Source of the DNA: Absicoccus intestinalis
GTDB taxonomy: Bacteria; Bacillota_I; Bacilli_A; Erysipelotrichales; Erysipelotrichaceae
DNA: 64,000 nucleotides
Assembly: GCF_033971885.1 (NCBI RefSeq)
Contig: NZ_JALBUS010000010.1
Span: forward strand, 1-64,000
Reading direction: 5' to 3'
Within the stretch, counting starts at the first letter, position 1; the number at the start of each line of letters is the position of its first letter. The notes under the pieces were generated by a model, which saw only the letters and a program-made list of their open reading frames with translations, was not told the DNA's origin and ran no database searches. The translations under genes and the position numbers were made by a program. Shown here in pieces: positions 33,855-42,762 of this stretch.

Positions 33855-33877
33855 TTTTTGTTTTCAGTTTTGTTACA

Positions 33878-34282
33878 TTATCGCGTGTGCAACGAAGCCA
33901 AAAAGGCCAAGTAACAACCAAAATCGCCACAACGTTTACGGAAATACTTTCCATCTTTTTCGTAACCAATACGATCTCGCCATGCACAACGATATCCCAT
34001 CGAACGAAGATAATTCGCTAATTCATCCAATTCATAGATCACCTTATTGTGTTTTTTGGTTCGCTCATCATTCATCGCATGATTCTCTTCCTTAGTCTGT
34101 ATCGCCCATTTGGTACGAATATCCATATATGAGATACCGGCACGCAATAAACGATGATAATATTCAAGTGCAATCAGATCCTGACCAATCTCCATGATCA
34201 TTTGATCATGAATTTGTGCCACATCATCAATAGTAAAAGCTTCTGGTTTTGTTTCATACGTACGAATTGTAAAAATCTCCAT
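33878..34282 (-). CDS. Conserved-looking protein of unknown function
   Basis: I do not recognise this 134-residue soluble protein. It starts MEIFTIRTYETKPEAFTIDD, is rich in Tyr, Arg and charged residues, and is mostly helical by composition. It ends with FRKRCGDFGCYLAFLASLHTR, with a Cys-x3-Cys pair. ATG 34282 follows GGTGA by five bases. It lies alone between aroE2 and the terminator of the methyltransferase gene; I cannot assign a partner. Confidence 0.65.
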   Translation of the reverse strand: MEIFTIRTYETKPEAFTIDDVAQIHDQMIMEIGQDLIALEYYHRLLRAGISYMDIRTKWAIQTKEENHAMNDERTKKHNKVIYELDELANYLRSMGYRCAWRDRIGYEKDGKYFRKRCGDFGCYLAFLASLHTR

Positions 34283-34324
34283 GTAAATCACCCATACTTA
34301 TTATAGTCCTTTTCTTAAATAAAT

Positions 34325-34350
34325 TAAAAAAACTGCTGATATCAGCAGTC
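34325..34350 (-). terminator. Terminator after the methyltransferase gene
   Basis: The palindrome ACTGCTGATATCAGCAGT is followed on the minus strand by seven T. Confidence 0.9.
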
Positions 34351-35463
34351 TTTCCAAACCTCTTCGGCAATTGTTTTGATCAAGCTCAATTTTTTCCATT
34401 GATCCTCATCCGTAATTTTATTTCCCTCTTCCGTCGAAGAGAAACCACATTGTGTAGATAAACACAATTGATCCAATGGTACATAGGTTGTTGCTTCCTG
34501 AATACGTGCTTTCACAGCTTCGGGATCTTCCAATTGTGCAAATTTCGAAGTAACCAATCCCAAGACGACTTTTTGATCTTGGATAAAGGATAATGGTCGA
34601 AAATCACCCGAACGATCTGAATCATATTCTAAGAAGAAACCATCCACATGACAGTTCTTAAATAGAATATCTGTGACTGGTTCATAACCTCCACTTGAGA
34701 ACCAAGTAGAACGGAAATTACCACGACAAATATGCATCGTGATCGTCATATCATCTGGCTTGGCATCGATGATCTGATTGATCATCTTAACATATTTCCG
34801 ACCTACTTCATCCACATTGATTCCTTTTTGGGCATAATTCTTTCGTTTGGAAGCATCACAGAATTCACCCCAAGACGTATCATCCAATTGTAAGTAACGA
34901 CAACCTAAATCATAAAACGCATGAACCGCTTTGATGTACGCTTTCGCAATATCATCCAATAATACATCTTCATTATCTTTATATCGATCGATTGGTTGAT
35001 ACGTATCACTGGAACGTACACACGCAATCAAATGCAACATGCTTGGTGAAGGAATGGTTTGTTTCAGATCCACATCACCGGCAATGGATTTTAAATACGC
35101 AAAGTGAGATAAGAAAGGATGGTCTTCAGGAAAATCTACTTGATCCGTAAACGTTAAAGTGGCTCCTTTTGGCTTATCTCCCTTGAATTCAACCGACCAA
35201 TTGGTTTGATCCACATGTTGAACGCCATCTAATTCTTCCAAGAAATCCAAATGCCACATTCTCCGGCGAAATTCGCCATCGGTCACTGCTTTTAAACCAA
35301 CGGCCTTTTCTTTTTCGACCAATTCTTTGATGGCCTTATCTTCAACCGTTGTTAATTCTGCCTTAGAAATAGCTCCCTTGGCATATTGAGCGCGCGCTTC
35401 TTTTAAGTAGGCCGGGCGCAAAAAACTACCTACGATATCATAACGATATGGTCTTTGACTCAT
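34342..35463 (-). CDS. yxjG: MetE-like (YxjG-type) cobalamin-independent methyltransferase
   Basis: A 373-residue protein corresponding to the C-terminal catalytic half of MetE: FLRPAYLKEAR near the N-terminus, TDGEFRRRMWHLDFL, LQLDDTSWGEF, and zinc ligands in MHICRGN (His-x-Cys) and TQCGFSS (Cys). YxjG/YxjH proteins supply methionine from homocysteine, with a methyl donor still debated. A near-perfect methionine-box lies upstream. It is monocistronic. Confidence 0.9.
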   Translation of the reverse strand: MSQRPYRYDIVGSFLRPAYLKEARAQYAKGAISKAELTTVEDKAIKELVEKEKAVGLKAVTDGEFRRRMWHLDFLEELDGVQHVDQTNWSVEFKGDKPKGATLTFTDQVDFPEDHPFLSHFAYLKSIAGDVDLKQTIPSPSMLHLIACVRSSDTYQPIDRYKDNEDVLLDDIAKAYIKAVHAFYDLGCRYLQLDDTSWGEFCDASKRKNYAQKGINVDEVGRKYVKMINQIIDAKPDDMTITMHICRGNFRSTWFSSGGYEPVTDILFKNCHVDGFFLEYDSDRSGDFRPLSFIQDQKVVLGLVTSKFAQLEDPEAVKARIQEATTYVPLDQLCLSTQCGFSSTEEGNKITDEDQWKKLSLIKTIAEEVWKDC

Positions 35464-35539
35464 ACTTCATTCTCCTTTTCAGTATCTTTACTTTACCGCA
35501 AAAGGAGTTATTTTAATAATAGTTAATAATTAGTTCATT

Positions 35540-35556
35540 CATAGTTTTAAACTATA
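35540..35556. promoter_or_regulatory. MET-box (MtaR/MetR-type) upstream of yxjG
   Basis: CATAGTTTTAAACTATA matches the streptococcal MET-box TATAGTTTSAAACTATA at all but the first base (and the degenerate centre). A promoter TGAACT-N16-TAAAAT follows on the minus strand, so a LysR-type activator bound here would sit just upstream of the -35 box. Confidence 0.7.
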
Positions 35557-35577
35557 ACACATACAAAAAGAAAGAGC

Positions 35578-35874
35578 CTAACAGCCCTTTCCATCTAAAC
35601 CACAAGCTTGACCTTCTTGTACCGGTTCTGCTTTTAAATACCCACGCCAATCGCGTGTCCATGTCCCATCATCCAAGACCAATGTAGGAATCCCAATCTG
35701 TCCTTTTTCCTTCACTTCATCATATTGTGGATCTTGATCACGATGTTGAAGAAACATCTTTAAATTTGCCAATGAAGCATTGATATCGACAAACTCATAA
35801 TCGATTCCCTTTTTATCACAGAAATTTTTTGCCTCGATACAATGTGGACAAAGATTTGAACCAATGATTTTCAT
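35578..35874 (-). CDS. Glutaredoxin-like thiol protein
   Basis: A 98-residue thioredoxin-fold protein with the redox pair CPHC (Cys8, Cys11) near the N-terminus, IPTLVL (cis-proline) in the middle, and a C-terminal GLDGKGC whose last residue is a third cysteine. It begins at ATG 35874 after AGGAGG. It is the third gene of dps-ahpC-grx, so it may recycle AhpC; no AhpF flavoprotein is present here. Confidence 0.85.
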   Translation of the reverse strand: MKIIGSNLCPHCIEAKNFCDKKGIDYEFVDINASLANLKMFLQHRDQDPQYDEVKEKGQIGIPTLVLDDGTWTRDWRGYLKAEPVQEGQACGLDGKGC

Positions 35875-35930
35875 AAGGTACCTCCTGGTTTTACTATACC
35901 AAATATCCAAATATAGCTCTATTTAAATGC

Positions 35931-36494
35931 TCATAGTTTTCCTACTAAATCGATGCCTGGTCGAAGTGTTTTTGACCCTGGCTTCCAATTCGCTGGACAC
36001 ACTTCACTTCCATGGTCTCGAACAAATTGACAAGCCTCTACTTTGAGCAAAAGCTCAGCCGCATTGCGTCCCACACTACCAGAACTCACTTCATACGAAA
36101 CGATCTTGCCATCGGGATCAATAATAAATGTGCCTCGTTCGGCGACACCATCCACTTCGATCAGAACCTGGAATGCTCTAGCAAGCTGATGGGTCGGATC
36201 CCCAATCATTGGATAGGTTACTTTGGCGATAGCTTCTGAATGATCATGCCATGCTTTGTGTACATACTCGGTATCACAAGATATGGCATAGATCTCACAG
36301 CCAATTTCTTTCAATTGTTCATAATGATCTTGTAGATCTTCTAGTTCGGTCGGACAAACGAATGTGAAATCTGCTGGATAAAAGAAGAATACATTCCATT
36401 TTCCTAGAAGCTGTGCTTTCGTGATTTCTTTAAATGTATCATCTACATATGCTTGGACCGAAAAATCGGAAACTTCCGTATTGATCATTGACAT
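35931..36494 (-). CDS. ahpC: Alkyl hydroperoxide reductase, peroxiredoxin subunit
   Basis: A 187-residue typical 2-Cys peroxiredoxin: peroxidatic Cys47 in DFTFVCPTEL and resolving Cys in SEVCPANW near residue 166. It reduces hydrogen peroxide and organic peroxides. Its ribosome site GGAGG is inside the last codons of dps, one base gap between stop and ATG. The partner reductase AhpF is missing; the adjoining glutaredoxin-like protein is the likely electron donor. Confidence 0.97.
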   Translation of the reverse strand: MSMINTEVSDFSVQAYVDDTFKEITKAQLLGKWNVFFFYPADFTFVCPTELEDLQDHYEQLKEIGCEIYAISCDTEYVHKAWHDHSEAIAKVTYPMIGDPTHQLARAFQVLIEVDGVAERGTFIIDPDGKIVSYEVSSGSVGRNAAELLLKVEACQFVRDHGSEVCPANWKPGSKTLRPGIDLVGKL

Positions 36495-36495
36495 A

Positions 36496-36906
36496 TTATT
36501 CCTCCATTAGTGATTGGGAGATCATCCAGATTGCTTTACTATACAAAGCAATCAATGCATCCATGGTTGGTGACACCAAGACATCTCCTTCGGCTTGAAT
36601 GGCTTTGGCTTGGTTGCATAGTTCTGTAAAATCCGCTTGTAGAGCAACCAATACATCTTTACCAGATACATAACCATGCTCAGCTTCCTTGATCGTTGAT
36701 AATTCTTGGAATTCAGAAAGAGTGGATACTGGTTCTTGTCCAACCATCAACATCGTTTCAGCTACGGTATCGATTTGTTCGGCAATTTCGTCATAATACG
36801 ATTCCAACTGTGTATGTAAGGTAAAGAAATTCGATCCTTTCACATACCAGTGATACGCTTGCAACTTATGATAAAAAACTTCTAAACTACTTAATAATTG
36901 ATTCAT
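36496..36906 (-). CDS. dps: Dps-family ferritin-like DNA-protection protein
   Basis: A 136-residue ferritin-like protein beginning MNQLLSSLEVFYHKLQAYHW. The intersubunit ferroxidase residues are visible in AYHWYVKG and in the FFTLHTQLESYYDEIAEQID helix (His, Asp and Glu ligands). It forms a 12-subunit shell that oxidises iron with peroxide. ATG 36906 follows GGAAAGGAG. It is first in an oxidative-stress operon with ahpC and a glutaredoxin. Confidence 0.92.
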   Translation of the reverse strand: MNQLLSSLEVFYHKLQAYHWYVKGSNFFTLHTQLESYYDEIAEQIDTVAETMLMVGQEPVSTLSEFQELSTIKEAEHGYVSGKDVLVALQADFTELCNQAKAIQAEGDVLVSPTMDALIALYSKAIWMISQSLMEE

Positions 36907-36970
36907 GTTTATCTCCTTTCCGGTTATCAAACTTCTTTGTGTTTATATAATATTCTTTTGTTTTAAAGTT

Positions 36971-36985
36971 TTATAGTAATATTAT
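36971..36985. promoter_or_regulatory. PerR-box-like site upstream of dps
   Basis: ATAATATTACTATAA (minus strand) matches the PerR consensus TTATAATTATTATAA at 11 of 15 positions. The AT-rich surroundings make chance matches easy, but dps and ahpC are classic PerR targets. Confidence 0.45.
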
Positions 36986-37003
36986 CTTTATTTTTTGCAT
37001 TAT

Positions 37004-37020
37004 TTTACATTTTATGTAAA
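37004..37020. promoter_or_regulatory. Inverted repeat upstream of the araC-type gene
   Basis: TTTACAT and ATGTAAA are perfect complements around TTT, ending ten bases before the ATG at 37030. No Shine-Dalgarno site is visible between, so the repeat may overlap the start region and serve autoregulation. Confidence 0.45.
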
Positions 37021-37029
37021 TATAGATAT

Positions 37030-37863
37030 ATGGAAACATTCACTTTTGAAAGCCTGCCTGTCACTTTGACAGAAAGAGAAATTAACACTACGATCCCTCA
37101 TCAAGAATTAGCGCATTGGCACGATACTCTTGAACTCATCCAAGTCAAAGAGGGACAAATGCATTGCCATGTCAATGAATCGGATTTCTTATTAAAAAAA
37201 GGCGATATTTGTATCATCAATCAAGATCAGGTTCATCGAATCTACAGTAAGGAAGGGGCTTGTCTTGTTCATACCCTTTCGGTGGATCCGATGATGTTAA
37301 CTTCGATCCATGATCTTTTTCATACTTTGATCTTGCCCATCATCTCAGATCCTGATTTTACCCATATTCGAATGCATGGACGCAATAGTCATGCCCATCT
37401 GATTTCGAATTTGATGAATGATCTACAAACATTAGCCCAAGAAAAACCATCTGGATATGCTCTTCAGGCCTTAGCCTATGTATCGATGATCTTGCGTCAA
37501 GTCTATATCGTACATAACGATGGACCGCTCGAATCTGAACATGATGAAGATCTTCGAATTCAGAAAAAAATGGCTACCTTTATTTATGAACATTATGGCG
37601 AAGCAATTGGACTGAGTGAAATTGCCCAAGCGGGTGGCATCAGTCGTTCGAAATGTTCGACTGTATTTAAAAAATATACGGCAACATCACCCATTGATTT
37701 TCTCAATGCCTATCGTTTAGAAAAAGCGGCTGCCCTATTAAAAAACACCCATGCTTCCATTGCCGACATTGCGTTTTCATGTGGATTCAACCAACAAAGT
37801 TATTTCAATCGTCTCTTTCTAAGAGAATATGGTATGACGCCTAAAGCGTATCGGAATGCATAA
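37030..37863 (+). CDS. AraC-family transcription regulator with cupin domain
   Basis: A 277-residue regulator. The N-terminal half is a cupin-like sensor (HWHDTLELIQVKEGQMHCHV, LKKGDICIINQDQVHRI); the C-terminal 100 residues hold the two helix-turn-helices (LSEIAQAGGISRSKCSTVFKK and IADIAFSCGFNQQSYFNRLF). It is divergent from dps-ahpC and next to a tRNA gene; its target is not evident. No ribosome site is visible before ATG 37030. Confidence 0.92.
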   Translation: METFTFESLPVTLTEREINTTIPHQELAHWHDTLELIQVKEGQMHCHVNESDFLLKKGDICIINQDQVHRIYSKEGACLVHTLSVDPMMLTSIHDLFHTLILPIISDPDFTHIRMHGRNSHAHLISNLMNDLQTLAQEKPSGYALQALAYVSMILRQVYIVHNDGPLESEHDEDLRIQKKMATFIYEHYGEAIGLSEIAQAGGISRSKCSTVFKKYTATSPIDFLNAYRLEKAAALLKNTHASIADIAFSCGFNQQSYFNRLFLREYGMTPKAYRNA

Positions 37864-37888
37864 AAAAAACAGGATATTTCATCCTGTT
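37862..37888 (-). terminator. Terminator after tRNA-Glu
   Basis: AACAGGAT pairs with ATCCTGTT around ATTTC. Only the minus strand has a T run, so it serves the tRNA gene; it may also act weakly for the converging regulator gene. Confidence 0.85.
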
Positions 37889-37896
37889 AGTAACAA

Positions 37897-37971
37897 TGGT
37901 AGCATGTACGGGACTCGAACCCGTGATACAGCCTTGAGAGGGCTGTGGCTTAACCGCTTGCCGAACATGCC
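37897..37971 (-). tRNA. tRNA-Glu (anticodon CTC), CCA encoded
   Basis: 75 bases fold as a standard cloverleaf: acceptor GGCATGT/ACATGCT (first pair G-U), D arm GGC...GCC, anticodon stem CAGCC/GGCTG with loop CTCTCAA, T arm ACGGG/CCCGT with TTCGAGT, discriminator A and encoded CCA. The anticodon CTC reads the glutamate codon GAG. Confidence 0.93.
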
Positions 37972-37983
37972 ATGTGCCCATTT

Positions 37984-38011
37984 ATTTTATCATAGACACA
38001 CAAAATTGCAA
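37984..38011 (-). promoter_or_regulatory. tRNA-Glu promoter
   Basis: TTGCAA (38006-38011), 16 bases, TAAAAT (37984-37989) on the minus strand, just upstream of the tRNA. Confidence 0.65.
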
Positions 38012-38013
38012 CG

Positions 38014-38553
38014 TTATTTATGATACAAGAAACAAGTTTCTTCATGCGAATTGATGATGCCACAAGCTTGCAAATAAGAATAGACGATGGTCGTTCCCAC
38101 AAATTTCATTCCTCGTCTTTTCAGATCTTTTGAGATACGATCCGAAAGATCGGAATGCGTCTTCCCTGTTTCATAGATGATCTTACCATCGGTCCAATGC
38201 CAGATATACGCATCAAATGAATGCCACTCTTGTTGAATGGATCGATAAATTTTCGCATTCACAATGGTGGCCTGAATCTTCAAACGATTACGAATGATGC
38301 CTGGATCCTGACACAAACGCGCAACATCCGATGCATCATAATGAAGGATCTTCTTGATATCAAATTGATCAAAAGCTTTACGAAAATTTTCTCGTTTATT
38401 CAAGACAATTTCCCAAGACAAACCAGCTTGGAAAGTTTCTAAGATCAATAATTCAAATAAGGCCTGATCCTTGTGATGTGGTCGTCCCCATTCCGTATCG
38501 TGATAAGCGACATACACTGGATTCTTCGTATTACACCAAGTACAACGATTCAT
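38014..38553 (-). CDS. tag: DNA-3-methyladenine glycosylase I
   Basis: A 179-residue Tag-family glycosylase that removes 3-methyladenine. The N-terminal MNRCTWCN and the C-terminal HEETCFLYH hold the zinc-binding Cys and His residues; YHDTEWGRP and LETFQAGLSWEIVLNKRENF are the family signatures. ATG 38553 follows GGAGG; an upstream in-frame extension would run into the atpC terminator and is rejected. Confidence 0.95.
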   Translation of the reverse strand: MNRCTWCNTKNPVYVAYHDTEWGRPHHKDQALFELLILETFQAGLSWEIVLNKRENFRKAFDQFDIKKILHYDASDVARLCQDPGIIRNRLKIQATIVNAKIYRSIQQEWHSFDAYIWHWTDGKIIYETGKTHSDLSDRISKDLKRRGMKFVGTTIVYSYLQACGIINSHEETCFLYHK

Positions 38554-38562
38554 GTTTCCTCC

Positions 38563-38586
38563 AAAAAAGAGGATATTTCTATCCTC
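38563..38586 (-). terminator. Terminator of the atp operon
   Basis: GAGGATA pairs with TATCCTC around TTTC, followed on the minus strand by six T. The GGAGG just after the T run is the tag ribosome site. Confidence 0.88.
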
Positions 38587-38962
38587 CATATACACTAATT
38601 CGATTGATGGCACGAGCCAAAGCTAATTGAGCACGTTTCATATTCGTATTGGGATCTTTTTTATCCAATCGATCTTGTGCACGTTTCGCTGCTTGTTTTG
38701 CTCGTTCAATATCAATATCTTTTCGACCTTCGATCGCATCGGTCAAGATCAAACAACGATCCTTTTCAAACTTGGTAAATCCACCAGCCAATGCATAGGG
38801 GTCCTCTTGTTTTAAATCCAATCGACAAGGAACCAACGCAGCAAATAAAGGCGTATGATTAGGCAATAAGGTAATTTCACCTTCGACTGTCTTCATATGC
38901 ACTTGATCCACATCCCTTTCGAGATATGTCCCTCTCGGTGTTACGACCTTGATATGGATCAT
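38579..38962 (-). CDS. atpC: ATP synthase epsilon subunit
   Basis: A 127-residue epsilon subunit: the N-terminal beta sandwich (IHIKVVTPRGTYLERDVDQV, GEITLLPNHTPLFAALVPC) followed by the C-terminal two-helix hairpin (AKQAAKRAQDRLDKKD). I choose ATG 38962, with GGTGAG just upstream inside the end of atpD, over a GTG nine bases earlier. Last gene of the operon. Confidence 0.94.
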   Translation of the reverse strand: MIHIKVVTPRGTYLERDVDQVHMKTVEGEITLLPNHTPLFAALVPCRLDLKQEDPYALAGGFTKFEKDRCLILTDAIEGRKDIDIERAKQAAKRAQDRLDKKDPNTNMKRAQLALARAINRISVYGG

Positions 38963-38963
38963 A

Positions 38964-40370
38964 TTACTCACCAGCTAACTTTTTGGCTTTTTCTACGGCC
39001 TCTTCAACCGTACCGACCATCATGAATGCTTGTTCAGGCAAATCATCAAATTCACCCTTTAAGATCCGATCAAAACTATCTACCGTATCTTCTAGTGATA
39101 CATATTTACCTGGAATTCCCGAGAAAACTTCGGCCACATGGAACGGTTGCGATAAGAAATTACGCACACGACGAGCGCGATTGACAATTCTCTTATCTTC
39201 TTCACTCAATTCATCCATACCTAAGATAGCGATGATATCTTGTAACTCTTTGTAACGTTGTAAGATGTTTTGCACACCACGAGCCACACGATAATGTTTT
39301 TCACCAACAATCAATGGATCCAAAATTCGTGAACTGGATTCCAATGGATCCACTGCCGGATAAATGCCCAATGCAGCAATGCTACGATCCAAAACAACAC
39401 GTGCATCCAAATGCGTAAATGCCGTGGCCGGTGCTGGATCGGTTAAATCATCCGCTGGTACATAGACCGCTTGGACCGACGTGATCGATCCTTCATTGGT
39501 CGATGTGATACGTTCTTGTAGCTGCCCCATTTCGGTAGCCAGAGTCGGTTGATAACCAGCTGCACTGGGAATACGACCCAATAGCGCACTCACTTCGGAA
39601 CCAGCTTGAGTAAAACGGAAAATATTATCAATGAACAACAATACATCTTGATGTTCTTCATCACGGAAATATTCGGCCATGGTCAAACCTGTCAATCCGA
39701 CTCGCATGCGGGCTCCTGGTGATTCATTCATCTGTCCATAGACAAGGACCGTTTTATCCAAAACACCACTATCTTTCATTTCGTTGTACATGTCATTTCC
39801 TTCACGAGTACGTTCACCAACACCAACAACGACCGATTTACCACCATGTTCCATCGCAATATTATTGATCAATTCTTGGATCAATACGGTCTTACCGACA
39901 CCGGCACCACCAAAAAGACCAATTTTACCACCACGCATATATGGCGTTAATAAATCAATGACTTTGATTCCTGTTTCCAATGGTTCACTCTTTGTGGATT
40001 GCTCATCAAAGGCTGGCGCCTCGCGATGGATGGGTTTGTATTCCACCCCATTGGGAACATCCCCCAAACCGTCGATTGGACGACCTAAGACATTAAACAT
40101 TCGTCCTAAAACTTGTTCCCCAACGGGTGCCAAGATTGGATGACCCGTATCAATCGCTTCCATTCCCCGAACTAAACCATCTGTTGATCCCATGGAAATA
40201 CAACGCACTTGATCGGCACCAATGCCCTGTGCTACTTCTAAAACCAAAGTATCGGCATCTTTTCTTGGTACTTCAATGGCCGTTAATAAATCAGGTAAAT
40301 GATCTTCAGAAAATGCGACATCGACAACCGGGCCAATGATCTGTACAATTTTTCCTATATTCTGATTCAT
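38964..40370 (-). CDS. atpD: ATP synthase beta subunit
   Basis: A 468-residue catalytic subunit: P-loop GGAGVGKTVL, DELSEEDK near the C-terminus (the conserved DELSEED loop), and full-length flanking domains. It carries the catalytic nucleotide sites of F1. It follows atpG by 11 bases. Confidence 0.98.
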   Translation of the reverse strand: MNQNIGKIVQIIGPVVDVAFSEDHLPDLLTAIEVPRKDADTLVLEVAQGIGADQVRCISMGSTDGLVRGMEAIDTGHPILAPVGEQVLGRMFNVLGRPIDGLGDVPNGVEYKPIHREAPAFDEQSTKSEPLETGIKVIDLLTPYMRGGKIGLFGGAGVGKTVLIQELINNIAMEHGGKSVVVGVGERTREGNDMYNEMKDSGVLDKTVLVYGQMNESPGARMRVGLTGLTMAEYFRDEEHQDVLLFIDNIFRFTQAGSEVSALLGRIPSAAGYQPTLATEMGQLQERITSTNEGSITSVQAVYVPADDLTDPAPATAFTHLDARVVLDRSIAALGIYPAVDPLESSSRILDPLIVGEKHYRVARGVQNILQRYKELQDIIAILGMDELSEEDKRIVNRARRVRNFLSQPFHVAEVFSGIPGKYVSLEDTVDSFDRILKGEFDDLPEQAFMMVGTVEEAVEKAKKLAGE

Positions 40371-40381
40371 CCATTACCTCC

Positions 40382-41230
40382 TCATGATAAAGCATTCGCC
40401 CCACCAACAATATCAATGATTTCATTGGTGATTGCCGCCTGACGCGCCTGGTTATATGCCAACATCAATTCATCATGCAGCTCATCGGCATTATCCGTTG
40501 CCGCTTCCATTGCCATACGACGAGACGCTTGTTCACTCGTTTTCGATTCCAAAAATCGAGCATAAACAGCTGATTTGACAGCCATCGGAATGATTTGTGC
40601 CAACATTTCTTCTTGATCGGGCTCAAAATCCGTCATCTGTTTGGCACCTTCTTCTACTTCTTTTTTTATTTTCTGCTTTTGAACCGGCAATATCGTTTCC
40701 AACGTAGGAACATATGTTAAAACGTTCTTAAAATGCGTATACAAGACCTGGATCTTACCAATTTCACCAGCTTCAAATCGTTTCAAAGCATCATTCAATA
40801 ATTTTGATACGATTTCATAGGCATTATCCATATTCAAATTTTCTACGCTCTTATACAACATCGTATGATTGGATCTTGCCCACGTACAACCATTGGCACC
40901 AATCATCACAAGTTCATCCTTTGCATGTGCCTGGACCATCCGCAAGATATTCGCATTATAGGCCCCACACAATCCCATATCCGACGTGAAAACAATGACC
41001 AGATTCGGTTTGTTTTTATTTTCTTTTAAATAAATGGAATCATCTGCACTCGAACGAACCGCAAAAGCCAATAAATCTTCCAAACCATTCGCATATTCAC
41101 GGTTTTCTTCCATCCGACGACGTTGTTTGGTCAGCTCTGTGCTCGCAATCAACTGCATGACCCGCGTGATCTTACGGGTAGACTCGACCGATCGAATTCG
41201 TGATTGTATCGCCTGTCTACTCTGCGCCAT
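40382..41230 (-). CDS. atpG: ATP synthase gamma subunit
   Basis: A 282-residue rotor subunit: N-terminal coiled-coil helix (QSRIRSVESTRKITRVMQLIA), TSDMGLCGAYNANI in the middle, and the C-terminal helix MEAATDNADELHDELMLAYN. Its start overlaps the end of atpA by 14 bases. Confidence 0.97.
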   Translation of the reverse strand: MAQSRQAIQSRIRSVESTRKITRVMQLIASTELTKQRRRMEENREYANGLEDLLAFAVRSSADDSIYLKENKNKPNLVIVFTSDMGLCGAYNANILRMVQAHAKDELVMIGANGCTWARSNHTMLYKSVENLNMDNAYEIVSKLLNDALKRFEAGEIGKIQVLYTHFKNVLTYVPTLETILPVQKQKIKKEVEEGAKQMTDFEPDQEEMLAQIIPMAVKSAVYARFLESKTSEQASRRMAMEAATDNADELHDELMLAYNQARQAAITNEIIDIVGGANALS

Positions 41231-42752
41231 AGGAATGACCCTCAGCTACTGAAAAAACTTGACCAAACGCGGTTAACGCTGTATTGATCGTTTTTTCCAA
41301 TTCATCATCCAGTTGACCCTTTTGATTAATTTGATCCAAGATATTGGGATACTCCGCTTTGATGTACGACAACATATCCGTCTCATATTGACTCAAAGCA
41401 TCCATATCAATACTATCTACATAACCATGTTGGGCAGCATACAACACCATGACCTGTTCACTGACTGGCATCGGTTGATATTGTTTCTGTACCAACAAAT
41501 GTTCCAAACGTGCCCCATGATCTAAGATCTTTTTTGTGGTTGGATCCAGATCCGAACCAAAACGCGCAAAGGCTTCCATTTCATGATATTGGGCTAGATC
41601 CAATTTCAAAGAACTCGACACCTGTTTCATTGCTTTGATCTGAGCGGCTGAACCCACTCGAGAAACCGATAATCCACTGTCTACGGCTGGACGAAGTCCC
41701 TCATTAAACATATCCGTCTTTAAAAAGATCTGACCATCCGTGATTGAAATGACATTGGTTGGAATATAGGCCGAAATATCACCAGCTTGCGTTTCAATGA
41801 TTGGCAAAGCGGTCAACGATCCATTTCCATAGTCTTCATTCAACCGTGCAGCACGCTCCAATAAACGTGAGTGCAAATAGAATACATCACCTGGATAGGC
41901 CTCTCGTCCTGGTGGACGACGAAGCAATAAAGACAAAGTACGATAGGCCACAGCATGTTTTGACAAATCATCATAGATGATCAACACATCTTCGCCATTT
42001 TCCATCCATTCTTCACCCATGGCACATCCAGCATAGGGTGCAATATATTGTAACGGTGCCGAATCCGAAGCCGTTGCGACCACAACCGTTGTATAGGCCA
42101 TGGCCCCTGTTTGCTTCAACTTTTCAACGATCTGTGCAACCGTACTGGCTTTTTGACCAATCGCCACATAAATACATTTCACATTGGTATCCATTTGATT
42201 CAAAATGGTATCGATCGCGATTGCGGTCTTTCCCGTTTGACGATCGCCAATGATCAACTCACGCTGACCACGACCAATAGGAATCATAGAATCAATGACT
42301 TTTAGACCCGTTTGTAGGGGAACCGAAACACTTTTACGCGTAATGACACCAGGTGCTACTCGTTCAACCGGACGCGTCTTGTTGTATTCGATTGGCTCTT
42401 GCCCATCAATCGCCTGTCCTAAGGCATTGACAACACGACCCAATAAACCATCGCCAACCGGTACTTCCACAATGTGACCGGTTCGCTTTACAGCATCGCC
42501 CTCTTTGATATCGGGGTCTTCTCCCAACAAAACGACACCAACATTTTCTTGTTCCAAGTTCATGACCATGCCATACACATCATGAGGAAACAGCAACAAT
42601 TCACTCATCATCGCATTGCGAAGACCATAAACGGTCGCAATTCCATCACCAATACTGATGACCGTGCCACTTTCTGTCATTTCTAGATCCTGGTCGATAT
42701 TTTGAATTTGGGCTTTGATCAGTTTACTGATCTCTGCGGGATTTAAACTCAT
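41217..42752 (-). CDS. atpA: ATP synthase alpha subunit
   Basis: A 511-residue alpha subunit with P-loop GDRQTGKTAI, the PGREAYPGDVFYLHSRLLER signature and ISITDGQIFL. It holds the non-catalytic nucleotide sites. Complete and of usual length. Confidence 0.98.
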   Translation of the reverse strand: MSLNPAEISKLIKAQIQNIDQDLEMTESGTVISIGDGIATVYGLRNAMMSELLLFPHDVYGMVMNLEQENVGVVLLGEDPDIKEGDAVKRTGHIVEVPVGDGLLGRVVNALGQAIDGQEPIEYNKTRPVERVAPGVITRKSVSVPLQTGLKVIDSMIPIGRGQRELIIGDRQTGKTAIAIDTILNQMDTNVKCIYVAIGQKASTVAQIVEKLKQTGAMAYTTVVVATASDSAPLQYIAPYAGCAMGEEWMENGEDVLIIYDDLSKHAVAYRTLSLLLRRPPGREAYPGDVFYLHSRLLERAARLNEDYGNGSLTALPIIETQAGDISAYIPTNVISITDGQIFLKTDMFNEGLRPAVDSGLSVSRVGSAAQIKAMKQVSSSLKLDLAQYHEMEAFARFGSDLDPTTKKILDHGARLEHLLVQKQYQPMPVSEQVMVLYAAQHGYVDSIDMDALSQYETDMLSYIKAEYPNILDQINQKGQLDDELEKTINTALTAFGQVFSVAEGHSYGAE

Positions 42753-42762
42753 AGTACCACCT

